Source of the DNA: Monilinia fructicola
Taxonomy: Eukaryota; Ascomycota; Leotiomycetes; Helotiales; Sclerotiniaceae
DNA length: 64,000 bases
Assembly (NCBI GenBank): GCA_008692225.1
Contig: VICG01000016.1
Location: 186,001-250,000, forward strand
Reading direction: 5' to 3'
Shown here in pieces: positions 12,921 through 25,433 of this stretch. Both the position numbers and the translations under genes were made by a program. Position 1 is the first letter of the stretch; each line of letters opens with the position of its first letter. The notes under the pieces were generated by a model. The model had not been told where the DNA came from, did not search any database, and saw nothing but the letters and a program-made list of their open reading frames with translations.

Positions 12921-13028
12921 GGAAAGGAAAGGAAAGGAAAGGAAAGGAAAGGAAAGGAAAGGAAAGGAAAGGAAAGGAAAGGAAAGGAAAGGAAAGGAAA
13001 GGAAAGGAAAGGAAAGGAAAGGAAAGGA
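12921..13028. repeat. GGAAA pentanucleotide array
   Basis: This is an uninterrupted run of about 21-22 GGAAA units. A related T/C-rich stretch of TCATT and TCATC units lies at 13228-13290. Confidence 0.95.
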
Positions 13029-13368
13029 TGACTGTATTATCCGACGACCGAATCAGCAAGTGGGTGGACGAATGATCAGATGGATTTTCTCGAGGATTCT
13101 TGTTCTTCTTGCGGGTGATGAATGAATGAATGATATAATCTCGTGTTTGGTATTGCAGATGTTTATTTATTTATTTATTTGGTTTGCTTCATTACATTTC
13201 ATTCTGTTTTGTTGTGTTTTATTTTTCGTTTCATCTCATTTCATCTCATCTCATCTCATCTCATCTCATTTCATTTCATTTCATTTCATCATCTCCTGTT
13301 GAGTATGCGCAAAGGACTCTATGCTTTTTCATTCCCTACTGCCGTCACCCTCGAGCACCTTTTTCTTC

Positions 13369-13923
13369 ATGGGAATTCCGTTTGCCAAGATGTTCCCAAC
13401 AAAGCCTCAACCTGAAGGATGTTTGTCGCCATCTTCGAGTTCGGATCTTTTGGAGGACATCTCACCTCAGCGATGTATGATATGTAATGAGGAGATCGGT
13501 TCCTCTAGCTCCGGTGGCGAGGTCGAAAGTGCGTTTATGCTTCCGTGTTCGCATGTCTTCGGTTCTATATGTATTTTGCGATGGTTGGAAACAGATTCGC
13601 CTCATCAGAATTGTCCGCAGTGCAGAAGGAAGATGGTGTATACGGAATGTGGACACTTGATAAGACCGTGTGAGGTGATGAGTGCCCCGAAGTGTGTGCA
13701 GGAGGCGGATATGCCGAAACGGTGTTTAGTATGCAGGGGGCTTGATGGGGAGCTCAAAACTGAGGTGGAAATGTTATTCAAGCGGGCCGAGGCGGAGCAA
13801 CGAGCGTTGAGGGCAATGAAGTTGCATTTTCCGGGAGTTTGGGGAGAGATGTGTAGAGATACAGTGCGAACTGTTGGGACGAGAGTTGAAGAGTCGAAAG
13901 AGAGTGTTGAAACGAGATGTTGA
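13369..13923 (+). CDS. RING-finger protein, probable E3 ubiquitin ligase
   Basis: The 184-residue single-exon frame contains a RING-type zinc finger at about residues 36-85: CMIC, then CSHVFGSIC, then CPQC. The C-x-H-x-F-G-x2-C centre has Gly where many RING-H2 domains have a second His, a variant I have seen in other fungal RING proteins. A Cys-rich tail (residues 95-130) and a short helical C-terminus follow. RING proteins recruit E2 enzymes for ubiquitin transfer; the substrate cannot be inferred. I chose the ATG at 13369 (MGIPFAKMF) over 13321 because the upstream residues come from low-complexity leader sequence, but either start is possible. Confidence 0.7.
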   Translation: MGIPFAKMFPTKPQPEGCLSPSSSSDLLEDISPQRCMICNEEIGSSSSGGEVESAFMLPCSHVFGSICILRWLETDSPHQNCPQCRRKMVYTECGHLIRPCEVMSAPKCVQEADMPKRCLVCRGLDGELKTEVEMLFKRAEAEQRALRAMKLHFPGVWGEMCRDTVRTVGTRVEESKESVETRC

Positions 13924-14170
13924 GGAACTCTGCAGAAGATATGAGAATGGCCATAGGGAGCAATGGTGATTGACTTTTGAGGATATAGATATGCGATGAG
14001 TGAGATGTATACCTTGGTTTGGTCGTTTGTCTTCACATCACTAGCATGTGCTATTTTGGTTGAAAGGTGTTCGTTATTTGTGCTGTGAGAATCTGTGATT
14101 CAATGGATCAATAGAATAGATATTAATTTTAGAGCAATAGATGCTCATCACACCATCTTCCGCATTTCTG

Positions 14171-14816
14171 TCATCGTGAAATGGTTCGGCTGAGACGTCG
14201 GTCGACTTCTTCCTCTTCATCACTGCTGTCATCCTTGAATCCTTCTTCTAAATCTCGACTTAATCTCCTACCATCTTCATCTCTGCCTCGTCGCGCGTCA
14301 AGCGATAGTGCTTCTCGTCGATTATCATCCACATCAAAGAGTTCCTCTCCATCTTCATCGTCAAAATCACTACTATCCTGTGCGCTTATTCGATTTCGAT
14401 TGAAATCCGCCCTCCATGAACTGGGAAATAGGAATCTAATGACTATTGCTTGCGCTCGCTGTCGTAAGGATGTTGTTCGTGTCGAAATGGTATCTAATGG
14501 AAGGTATTGACCAGCTCGTGCTCGATATCGTTTCCATAATGGGACGATGACGAATGATATCAGGAGATAGAGAACAAGTGAAATGATTCCTGGCACAATC
14601 AAGGTCTGCGAAGAGAATGTTAGCTGAGGTTAGTAGGAGAGAAACTCGAGGCAATAGGTGAATGACCTTTAGTAACGACCATGTGGAACCCATGTTAGAT
14701 GTTGTAGTTGGAGAATCTTCTTCATTTCCATCAGCGTTAGGTGCAGGATGGGGTATATATGGAACCGATGATGCTCCTCCATTCAAGGTTGCACGAGGCT
14801 GCCACGCGTTCGTCAT
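14171..14816 (-). CDS. Small single-pass membrane protein with acidic C-terminus, unknown function
   Basis: Two exons, 14816-14667 and 14605-14171, are joined by a 61-nt intron with a TACTAAC branch region and a CGCAG acceptor, giving 194 residues. The donor reads GTCATT, which is weak but is the only one that keeps the frame. After a polar N-terminus, one strong hydrophobic segment (LIVPGIISLVLYLLISFVIV) spans the membrane, followed by basic WKRYRAR. The C-terminal 80 residues are very acidic (DFDDEDGEELFD, DDSSDEEEEVDRR). A shorter protein starting at MGSTWSLLK (14693) is possible. I recall similar hypothetical proteins in filamentous ascomycetes but no function. Confidence 0.6.
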
Positions 14817-15210
14817 ACGATGGATAGATGTTGCACAGTACAGTCCACGTCCAGTACGGTAATAAGATTCAAAGCGGAATTGAAACTGATTTGGTTGGGG
14901 AATGTAATACTTTTGGGAAACCCACATACACACACAGAGAGAGAGAGAGAAGATGAGAGAGAGAAGGATAAAAAGACAAAAAGATAGAAAGATGGAAAGA
15001 CAGAAAGATACAAAGATACAAATACTAAACCTTACCAAAATTGAAGTGTAAGTTCAAATACGGGAAGAATAGAAATACCAAGTAAATCCTCCACAATTGC
15101 TTAAATGAACGAATAACCAGGAAAATCCGTTTATGTTTGTTTCCCCCTTTTCGAAGGGGGTTTCTTTCCTTTTCTTGTTTTCAAATGAAGAGATTGGTAT
15201 AATAATGAAT
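14817..15210. other. Short spacer, AG-rich
   Basis: The stretch contains GA-rich simple sequence at 14935-15010 and no supported gene. Open minus frames here are extensions of the neighbouring membrane-protein exon. Confidence 0.5.
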
Positions 15211-15313
15211 CAATGACTGACTGGCTGAGTGACTGACTGGTTGATTGACTGATTGACCGATTGACTGACTGTCTGACTGTCTGACTGACTAACCAACTGC
15301 CTGACTGACTGGC
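15211..15313. repeat. Degenerate GACT tetranucleotide array
   Basis: About 25 imperfect GACT, GATT and GTCT units occur in tandem. Confidence 0.85.
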
Positions 15314-15855
15314 AAAGTTATATTATAACATGGAAAAGTATATTTACTCCGTCTTCTGCGGGCGCTTACAAGTTCCAACCTGGAAGCTACCGCCCTGGAG
15401 ATTGTTTGATGGTAATAAGTCGATTCCTTTAGTCTAAACTTTATTGAAGTTATAAGTGGATGAATGATGTGATGTGTTGTTTGTTAATTATAATAAGAAG
15501 TTACTATTAATAAGATTCTGAAGACATAAACGTCGTACTCCGTAAATCCCAAGTCAACCAAGTATCAAATGTATTGAGTTTGAGCTTGTTCTCAACTGCT
15601 CATTGGCTAGGGGAGCTTCTAGATGCTTAGTCATGGAGTGGAAGAAGAATGAATGCCTTTATCGTTATCGGGAAACTTCCTTTAATAATATTAATCTCAT
15701 TGGACTGGGCAGCAATATAATCATAATAATAATAACAAAGGATGGAATTTTAAGTCCGATATCCCGATGCATTTTGTCTAGCTAGTCTATTATCTAATTA
15801 TTAGGTATTCTAAGGTTATATAAGAGCGTAGATGGATATTAAAAGAGAAGAAGAA

Positions 15856-16560
<705 letters not shown>

Positions 16561-17494
16561 TTCTTGAAACTCTTTCTTTACCTTTCTTATTCATTCAATT
16601 CTTAATATTAGATCCATCCCGTCAGTCTAATAATTCCAACCCCATATTCTAACGTTCGTTTGCTTCCCTTCATTCCCTTTTCATCCCACCATATCATATC
16701 ATATCATCACTCTCTTTCCTTTGCCACTATTCGTTGTTGTTGTGATTGTTGCTGTTGTCGATACCCATATACCCCCCTCCAAATCCCATCACATCGCTCC
16801 ACATTCAAAATCGCACAGGATTCTTTTCCTTGAAATATTGGCTTCTATCGGCGTCCATAAATCCCGTGGTCTGTGGGTTCGAAGAGCAAACTGTTTGATG
16901 TATTTGCAGCAACGCCGAGGGAGGTAGCAGCCAGTTTCAGCCCGTTGAGACGAATTGTGACGTTTGACCAGGGGCGAGTACACTTTTGCGACGGAAGTGT
17001 GGGCAGTTGTTGGGTTCTCCAGGTTCTCTTGTCACTCTCAACTCAGATCCTCCCTCCTCAGATCCTACTCGGTGGAAGGAGTCACAGATTGAGATCTTCT
17101 TGGGACTGGAAAGGTAATCTTGAAGCAATACACCTTGCAAGACACTGGTAAGTGCATTCAATCTTGACCGTCAGCATATCCCAAGCTCCCTCGTGCATAT
17201 ATAGTGGTTGGGGAAGTGACTCTGCCCGTGTCGCAGAATTTACTCCAAATTTATACTAACCATATTTGTTTGATAGTGCGACGGTACCATCTGCCAGGAT
17301 AACACTAATCTTGGTCGACTCTTGCAAACGATTGCCAGAGAGCATGATGTGAATTTTCACAACATCTTGGGACATTGATGATTACAACAAAATTTCCCAG
17401 GCCGGTGTACCACAGACATTCTTGGGTGTCGGGAGTGAAGACAGTGCGAACGAATAACGACAAGCAAACGGTTTGATTAGGCTACTTCCCCATC
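16561..17494 (+). promoter_or_regulatory. Upstream region of the formin gene
   Basis: There is no convincing coding frame. CT-rich stretches (16560-16740) and a GTAAGTG-type site near 17150 suggest promoter and spliced 5' leader sequence, but the transcription start cannot be placed. Confidence 0.35.
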
Positions 17495-20400
17495 ATGTCG
17501 TCAAGTGGCAAGTCTTCTTTCTTTTCAAGAAACAAGAAGGATAAGAGAAATGCGAGTGATGAAGGCCGACAACAACTTTCTTCTGCAGGAAACAATGATG
17601 GATCGAGTTCTCGTGGGTCGCAATCTTCAAGACATGCCAGAATGTCCTCTGTAGCCTCAGAAGAGACGCCTGGCTCGCCTGGTGTGGACTTGACAGGAAT
17701 TAATACCATGGCTGGTGTGATTACTTCAATACCATATGATAGTGTGTAATGGCAGATGGCAGATCACCAATACCCGTGGATTACCTACCTAGGAGTGATC
17801 AAATGCCATTGAGAAGAGAGCCACTTCCCCATCATCTGAATATGAATGGGGTGGACTTTCATCAATACCCCGCCTCTGATACCGCATCTACTAATGGCAG
17901 CTCACATCCCTCAGGTCCACGTCCCACGCCGGTGGGGAGTAATGTAACCATGGCATCGACAGGAAATCGCACAACTCAATTACAACAATGGGGTCCCAGT
18001 AGGACCAGCATTGCAAGTACAGTCAATGGAAGTCACAACTCAAGATACGATTCTTACTCGACAAACCAATCCTCGAATTATGGTGGCCGCATATCCTTCG
18101 ATCAACAAAGTATAGATTCGATGACGGAAAGATCCAGCGTTCTCTCGTCAGGAAGCTCCTCGAAAACGGCTCTGCCAGGTTCTTATTCCAACAGTTCGTT
18201 ATCGCCATCATATCAACCCGCAGGGGGGAGAGATCCTCAACGCCTGACAAAACTACCTCAACATCTGAGTGCAGGATGCAGGATATGCATCCCCCGTCGC
18301 ATCACCAGATGGGTTCAAGCTCAACAAACCTAACGATGACAGAATTATTGAAGAGCAATTTCTGTCCTTGATGCAGAAACGAGGATGGCACAATTTACCA
18401 GACCAAGCGCGTCGACAGATGATGGCTTATACGCCAGCGAAGAAATGGACTTTGGTACATCAAGATCGCTTGACAGAATGGCAAGGTGATCAGAAGAGAC
18501 GAACAAATGCCAGGCAAACGGGTCAATATGGTTCTGCGATGGAAATGCTTCTCAATGCTGAGGAAGAAGGAACTCCAGAGTGGTTCGTGAAGAAAGTTAT
18601 GGACAACAGCATTTCCGCAAAGCAATTTCCGCAAAGCAATTACAAAGTCTCGCCGTCAGTCTGCGAACGCAACCGATCGGCTGGGTGAAAACATTTGTGG
18701 AATGTCAAGGTCAAGTTGCTTTGACTAATGTACTTGGAAAAATTAACCGGCGACAAGCTCAAGGTCCGACGGGACCAGAAGGATCGATTAATGACAAGGA
18801 TTTGGATCGGGAATACGATATTTGCAAGTGCTTGAAAGCTCTCATGAACAACAAATTCGGCGCCGACGATGCTTTGCAACACCAACAAGTCATCGTGGCT
18901 TTGGCTACCTCCCTGGTATCGCCTAGAATTCCCACGAGAAGGGTTGCCAGTGAAGTTTTGACTTTCTTGTGTCATTGGGCCGATGGGCAAGGCCACTTGA
19001 AGGTCATCCAGGCTATGGACTACGTGAAAAATCAACAGGGTGAAAATGGACGTTTCGATGCATGGATGCGTGTGGTCGAGGTCACGGTCGATGGACGAGG
19101 AAAGATGGGAAGTCTTGTGGGTGCCAGCGAGGAGGTTAGAAGTGGTGGTGCAGGCATGGAGAATCTTCTCATGGAATATGCTCTGACTACTATGTTTTTT
19201 GATCAACATGATTGTTGATGCCCCTGAAAGGGATTTGCAACTTCGGGTTCATATCCGAGCTCAATTTACAGCATGTGGTATCAAGCGGATTCTTACAAAG
19301 ATGGAAGGCTTCCAATACGATGTTCTTGACAAGCAAATTGAGAGATTCCGTACGAATGAAGCCATTGATTACGAGGATCTTCTGGAACGTGAGAACAGTA
19401 GCATGAAGGATAGCATTGAAGGGGAAATCAAAGATCTCACTGACCCGACTCAAATTGTCGATGCCATTATGCAAAAGGTTCAAGGGAGTAGGACTCAAGA
19501 TTACTTTGTTTCTGCAATGCAGCATCTTCTGCTCATCAGAGACAGCGATAGCGAGGAACGATTACGGATGTTTCAACTAGTGGACTCCATGCTGAGCTAT
19601 GTCGCTATGGATAGGAGACTTCCTGATATGGACCTCAAACAGAGTCTCAATTTCACGGTACAAAGTCTGTTGGACAAATTGCACACAGATTCCGAAGCAC
19701 GACAAGCACTCGATGAAGCTCTTGAAGCTCGCCAAATTGCCGATTCGGCAATGGCTGAAAGGGATGAAATGAGGGCTAGAATCGAACTTGGTGCCGATGG
19801 GCTTGTAGGAAAATTGCAAAAGCAATTAGACGAACAAGCACAGATTATTGAGGTCCAGCGTAGACAAATCGATGCTCTCAAGGGTGAGATGGAGAATCTC
19901 CAGACGGTTCGTGCCAAAGAAGCTCAAAGAAATGAGCTTGAAACTAGAGAATTGTACCTCATGCTCCGTGATGCACAAGATATCGCCGCATCCAATGCCT
20001 CAAAGGGTGGGGCTGGATTGGGTGAGAGTGATCCTTCACACATGAAAGGTATTTTGGATCGTGAAAGACTCATGGATCGTCTTGAGATGCAAATTGAGCG
20101 ACAAAAGACCCAATACAAACTTGAAGGCAGGGTGTGGGGCGACGCTCTTGGTCCTTCTGATCGTTTGAGAGCACTTCGTGAAGAAATGGATGGTGGAGAT
20201 CATGGATCAAGCGGATCGGGCGGACGTGGTAGTCTTGGAGTGCCTCCTGGAGATTATACTAATAGCATTCTTGGAAACGTAACGAGATCAGCGAGAATTC
20301 CCAGAAAGCCAGTTGGCGTGGAAGACTTCTCGGAAGGTTCTGATGTGGAAGACGAAGAGGGCATGGTTTATGAAAAGCCTCGTGTTGTCAAGCTAAGAAG

Positions 20401-22871
20401 ACCAAAGCAATCCAAGGGTTACTTGGACGAGATGAGTTCCAAAGTCAAGCGATTCGATGCTAGTGATGAAGAAGAAGAAGAAGAAAACGACGGAATAACC
20501 ACAGGACCTTCACATCCAAGTCTTGAGTCCGATTCGCCAAAAACCCCTCGCGACGAAAATTCTGCCAAGGTCGATGGACCACCAAAAGCTACAGGTTTCA
20601 ATGGACCCCCTCCACCTCCACCTCCACCTCCTCCACCGGGTATGCCTGGGCAAGGTCCTCCTGGATTCAATGGACCACCACCTCCGCCTCCACCTCCACC
20701 TCCGGGAATGAATGCACCTGGCGCCCCTGGATTCGGGGGTCCTCCACCTCCTCCTCCACCACCAGGTATGCCTGGTATGAAGGGAATGCCTCCTCCACCT
20801 CCACCACCTCCTCCACCACCTGGAATGCCTGGCAAGATGAGTGGTCATTTCTTATCGCAACCAGCATACAATGCTGCACCAACGCTTGGTATGGGTTTTG
20901 CAAGGTCAAAGAAGAAGCTCAAGGTTATACACTGGGAGAAGGTCGACACTCCTTTGACAACGCATTGGGCTGCTCATGCACCCACAGCAGCAGAGAAGGA
21001 AGAGAAATATGCCGAACTTACCCGCAAGGGTGTCCTTGATGAAGTTGAGAAACTGTTCTTGGCGAAAGAAATTAAACAAATTGGAAAGAGCAGCAAAGCC
21101 AAGTCGGACAAGAAACAGGTCATCTCAAGTGATCTGATGAGGACTTTCCGTACGTTTTATGATTTCTTTATGAAAACTCTGGGCTCACACTAACATGTTG
21201 CAGAAATTTCTCTTGCCAAATTCTCCACGTTTCCTCCCGAGAAAAATTGTCCAAATGATCATTCATTGCGACAAGGATGTTTTGGATAATCCTGTGGTCA
21301 TGGACTTCTTGATCAGAGATGACATGTGCAATATTCCTGAAAACACAGCTAAGATTATGGCACCGTACAGCAAGGACTGGACCGGACCCGATGCAAACAA
21401 GGAGAACCGAGAATCCGATCCAAACGAATTGACTCGCGAAGATCAAATATATCTGCAAACAGCCTTCGAATTACGTCATTATTGGAAGTCTAGGATCAGA
21501 GCACTCTCACTCACTCGCACTTTCGAACAAGAATATGATGAGATTTCCGAGAAACTCAAACAGGTCGTGGCCGTATCAGAGTCCTTGAGAGACTCGGTTT
21601 CCCTCATGAATGTATTGGGATTGATTCTTGACATTGGTAATTATATGAACGATTCCAACAAGCAAGCGAGCGGTTTCAAATTGAGCTCCTTGGCAAGATT
21701 AGGAATGGTCAAGGATGACAAGAATGAATCAACCTTTGCTGATCTTGTCGAACGTATTGTCCGAACACAATATTCTGAATGGGAAGGTTTCGTTGATGAT
21801 ATTGGGGGTGTTGTTGCCGCACAAAAGCTGAATGTTGAGCAACTCCAGCAAGACGCCAAACGATATATTGACAACATCAAGAATGTTCAAACCTCACTCG
21901 ATTCTGGTAACCTTAGTGATCCAAAGAAATTCCATCCACAGGATCGTGTTAGTCAAATTGTCCAACGATCGATGAAGGATGCCAGAAGGAAGGCTGAGCA
22001 GATGCAACTGTTCTTGGAAGAAATGATCCGAACTTATGACGATATCATGGTCTTCTACGGTGAGGATGCTACTGACGAAAATGCAAGAAGAGATTTCTTC
22101 TCCAAACTTGCCATTTTTGTGACCGAGTGGAAGAAATCCAAAGAAAAGAATATTCTTCTGGAGGCTACGCGCAAGCGCAACGAAGAATCAATGAAACGGA
22201 AGCGTGCACAAATAAATGTTGGTGCTGCAGCTTCTGCCGGACCACCTTCACCCAGTTCCACAGGTGCTATGGATTCTTTGCTTGAAAAATTGAGAGCTGC
22301 CGCACCCCAAGCTCGTGATCAAAGAGACCGAAGGCGGAGAGCACGATTACAAACCCGACATCAAGTCCGAGTTGCCTCTGGCCAGAAAATGCCTGATGCA
22401 GATGAAGTCCCAGAAACTGAGGTGGGTCTCAAGAGTCCTGAATCAGTCAGTACAGAAGGCTTGTTGAGTCCTGATCTACCACCGCCGAAAGAAGTCGAAA
22501 ATGAGACCGATGATGTCGCTGATAGAGCAGCACAACTACTACAAGGCATGCGAGGAGCAGATGGTGCCGAGGAAGGGGAAGGAGATACTAGCAGAAGAGA
22601 TAGTGCGAGAAGATCAAGGAGAAGAAATAATGCAGAAGAGGAAAGAAACGAACGTAGAAGACGTAGACAAAAGGCGACAAGTACATCCGAAGCTGCGATA
22701 CCCGGTGCAGAAGAAGAAACGACTGCGGAGGAACCCAAAACGAAGGAAACCACCATCCTAGTACCAGGTACCCCGATTTCGGAAGAGGGTGAGAAGATAC
22801 TCACTCCCACGATGATTGTCAGTCCACCTGAAGGTACTGAAGCAGAGGGTTCACCGCAGAAAACCGATTGA
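17495..22871 (+). CDS. sepA: Formin SepA/Bni1 gene, full length but frame broken at five points
   Basis: Formins nucleate unbranched actin filaments for polarised growth and septation. The order is typical: Ser-rich N-terminus, GTPase-binding/FH3 region (about 18.3-19.6 kb), coiled coil (19.7-20.1 kb), FH1 with four blocks of consecutive prolines (20.6-20.83 kb), FH2 (20.9-22.2 kb) and a DAD-like SLLEKLRAAAP segment followed by basic residues (22.28-22.35 kb). One intron, 21150-21203, has GTACGT, CTAAC and TTGCAG. As printed, the frame is broken by an extra GT (17742-17747), a 7-bp duplication (18270-18283), a 14-bp duplication (18611-18638), an extra T (19195-19200) and an extra A (21242-21246). 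Discounting these 25 bases and the intron leaves exactly 1766 codons including the stop. Lesions come from comparing frame-to-frame continuity with remembered formin conservation. Confidence 0.9.
18270..18283 (+). repeat. 7-bp tandem duplication in the formin gene
   Basis: TGCAGGA occurs twice in a row. The second copy moves the frame; with a single copy the reading passes smoothly from LTKLPQHLSAG to YASPVASPDGF. Confidence 0.85.
18611..18638 (+). repeat. 14-bp tandem duplication in the formin gene
   Basis: ATTTCCGCAAAGCA is present twice, directly followed by another ATT. With one copy the frame joins DNSISAKQ to LQSLAVSLRTQPIGW, a conserved formin segment. With two copies it runs to a stop at 18688. 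Confidence 0.9.
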
Positions 22872-25433
22872 AGTGGATGATTAAAGTATGGATGTTCAAT
22901 GTGGATTGTGAAGAGATGAGATGTGAAATGAAAATTAAGGCTTTTTTAATGTCTAGTGCTTCAATGGAATATTCTTTTATGGTAGGATACTCCTTGTACC
23001 TTGTTTTCTTGACTGGTTGGTATGAATGGTTGGGGCAGGGACATGTCGGGGGATGGATGAGTGTGGATGGATGAATGGAATGATATGGGGATGGGGATGG
23101 ATAGGGGAGGAAATGGATGGAAAGGGAAGGATGGAGGGGAGTTAAGAGAGTCTTCATTTCTGCATAGCGTGCGTGGTCAATGGTTTACCGGTACTGCCGT
23201 TTCTTTCTATACTCCCTTAAGTTTATTAAAGTCTGGATTTATGTCTGGGCGACCGGACGGACGAATGAAGATTGAGTTGGTGAGAGCGAGAGTGAGTGAT
23301 GATGGAGATGGAGTGAAGTCAATAGTGGACGATAGAGAAGCATACATTGTTTTAATCAATAACAATGAGATGAATTGTGCATATATATTTTGCTCCTATC
23401 ATATCAGAATTCATAAGTGCTGCTGCCGTGGTGAGAGGGTGGGTATCTGAAATGATCCCTCCCTACTTGATAAAGTAAATCACCAGAGTACCCGCTAAGC
23501 ATCAAAACGTACCATCGCAAGTAAAACAGTAGTCTATCTATCACATGGCACTTTACCTCGGTAATCTATCATTCAGATGGATGATGTCGTTTTTTCTTGA
23601 CTTGTCCTCCTACTCATTCCTTTCTCCTTTCTCCTTCCTCCTTCCTCCTTGATAGGAGATGCATGTACCCCTCGCCATACATTACACATTCATCACGAGA
23701 ATACATATTCCCCTCCCCGGGCCTGTCGCACATCTCCTCATCCGGTAGGTTGTACCTTTTACCTTTTACGTTTTGGGTTTGGGGGTTCATTGGCTTTTTT
23801 CGTGTTTTGTTTGTTTTTGTGTTTGTGTTTGTATCTGGGGAGTGGGAGTGCGCAGCAGCGAATGCGGATCGTGGATGGAGTATTTTATTGGGGATTCTCG
23901 TGTGCTGGATACGTCGTTGGTGGGCTGGGAGTTATGGTGGGAGGGAGAATTTGGGGGGAGGGGTTCTTTTTGTGGTTTGGGGGTATGGGGATGGGGGGGG
24001 GGGTTGGGTTTGAGTGGGTTTTGGGGGATGTTGTTGCGGTTTGTGGTGGATGCGGATGGGTGGGTGTTTTTTGGCGGCGGGGGGGGGGAGGGGAGAGGTG
24101 GTTGATTTTTCTTTGGGGTGTGTTGGGGGTTATCTGTGGATGAGGTTGGCGGTGTGCGAAAGTGGGAGTGGGGAGGGGTTGCTTGGGATGATTTTTGTGT
24201 GTTTGGGGGGTTCTTGTTCTTTGGGTTTCATTCGTGTTTGGGGGGTAGGGGATGGGGTTTCTGGGGGAGGGGTGTCGTGGGTGTGTGGGTGGTTTTGGGG
24301 TGGTTTTTGAGGACGAGGGGATAACTTGCGGATGCTCGGGAAGGGGGGTGAGAAATTAGGGCTTTCTCGTTTGAGTTTGAAAAAGTTATTTCGATGGAGA
24401 TGGAGCGTATTGATAGATTCACCCTTCTGACATCCTATAATAGTTCAAGTCTGGGATAAGGGGGTCGCTTAGTTCGTTTGATATTGAGGTGTTGAGATTT
24501 CTGATGAGATGGTTGGAGAGGTGCAGGGCAGGATAGTTTTGTTACTTGATATATATCAAGGGTGGGATCGCATGAGCAAGGGGTATATTCAATTGAAGCG
24601 AAGAAAAAGAATCCCTTGGCGTCTCTGGTGCTTTCGGGTGGTGTTGTAAGGATTCGATATGGAAAGATGGACTTTGCATGGAAATTATCATGCCTTTCGG
24701 GTTAAATTGTGAAAGAGAATGATGTCACTTAGTATGATGGAGGTGATGTTAGATCGGGAGATAACTGGTAGTGCCACATCACATGACCATGATATAGGGC
24801 TCAAAGCTAGTATAAATCGATACCTAGGTATTAGTCTATATTTTTTGGTATATATCCTCTTTATCAATACAACATTATGGAAACATCAGTTGCCAAATAT
24901 TTCAGGTAACCTTGTGGTATCGAGAGCCAGCATACATTGCATATGAAGCTTGAACGCGAATGAGGTGCCCTCAACATGTATATTCACCTCAAGTTCCTTG
25001 ATTCATAGTCTCAAGTTCGACCTTGCATTGCATCTGAAGTTTCAATGTCGTTGGAGTGAATTATCTGTTCTCCTCAACTTCTTTTGCCAGGAAATCCTGT
25101 TTGTACCGTCAACTCCTCACTCTTCCCATATTCAAAGACCACTTCCGTCAACGGATCTCTTTGACAGACTTGAGAACTTCTACGATGGCTTCTTCTTTTG
25201 AAGTTTACACAGCAATTTTGGTAGATTCATCATTTGCCTGCCTGATCGCGATCTTTCAAGTCACGCCATTCTTTCCATGCGATCATCTGTCAGCTCCTCT
25301 CTTGACTTTCTTGGGCAGACAAGGTCACAAAGTGTGGTTTTTTGCACTAGAAATCTATTGGTCTCATCTTTGATACTTCTTCAATTTCCAACATCCTCAG
25401 AACGAAAGTCGTAAACTTTCTTCTACACTCACC
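22872..25433. other. Intergenic stretch with a G/T-rich strand block
   Basis: From about 23760 to 24330 the plus strand is almost pure G and T, including a run of ten or more G near 23995, so several frames stay open by composition alone. A GGAT-rich patch lies at 23040-23130. I see no domain in any frame and call no gene. The last 400 bases are upstream of the first DUF7918-like gene. Confidence 0.5.

Noticed and set aside
14171..14510. Plus-strand Ser-rich ORF of 109 codons
   Set aside because: It is antisense to the acidic tail of the membrane protein, which has splice-site and membrane-segment support.
17742..17795. Intron GTAATG to CCTAG as an explanation of the first formin frame break
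   Set aside because: It keeps the frame but deletes SPIPVDYLP, which I recall as conserved in fungal formins; an extra GT is simpler. Not fully excluded.
20419..20909. Minus-strand Gly-rich ORFs opposite the formin FH1
   Set aside because: They are the reverse complement of the polyproline region.
23597..24324. Several overlapping plus-strand ORFs
   Set aside because: G/T-rich composition lacks stop codons; the sequences are Gly/Val/Trp-rich in all frames.
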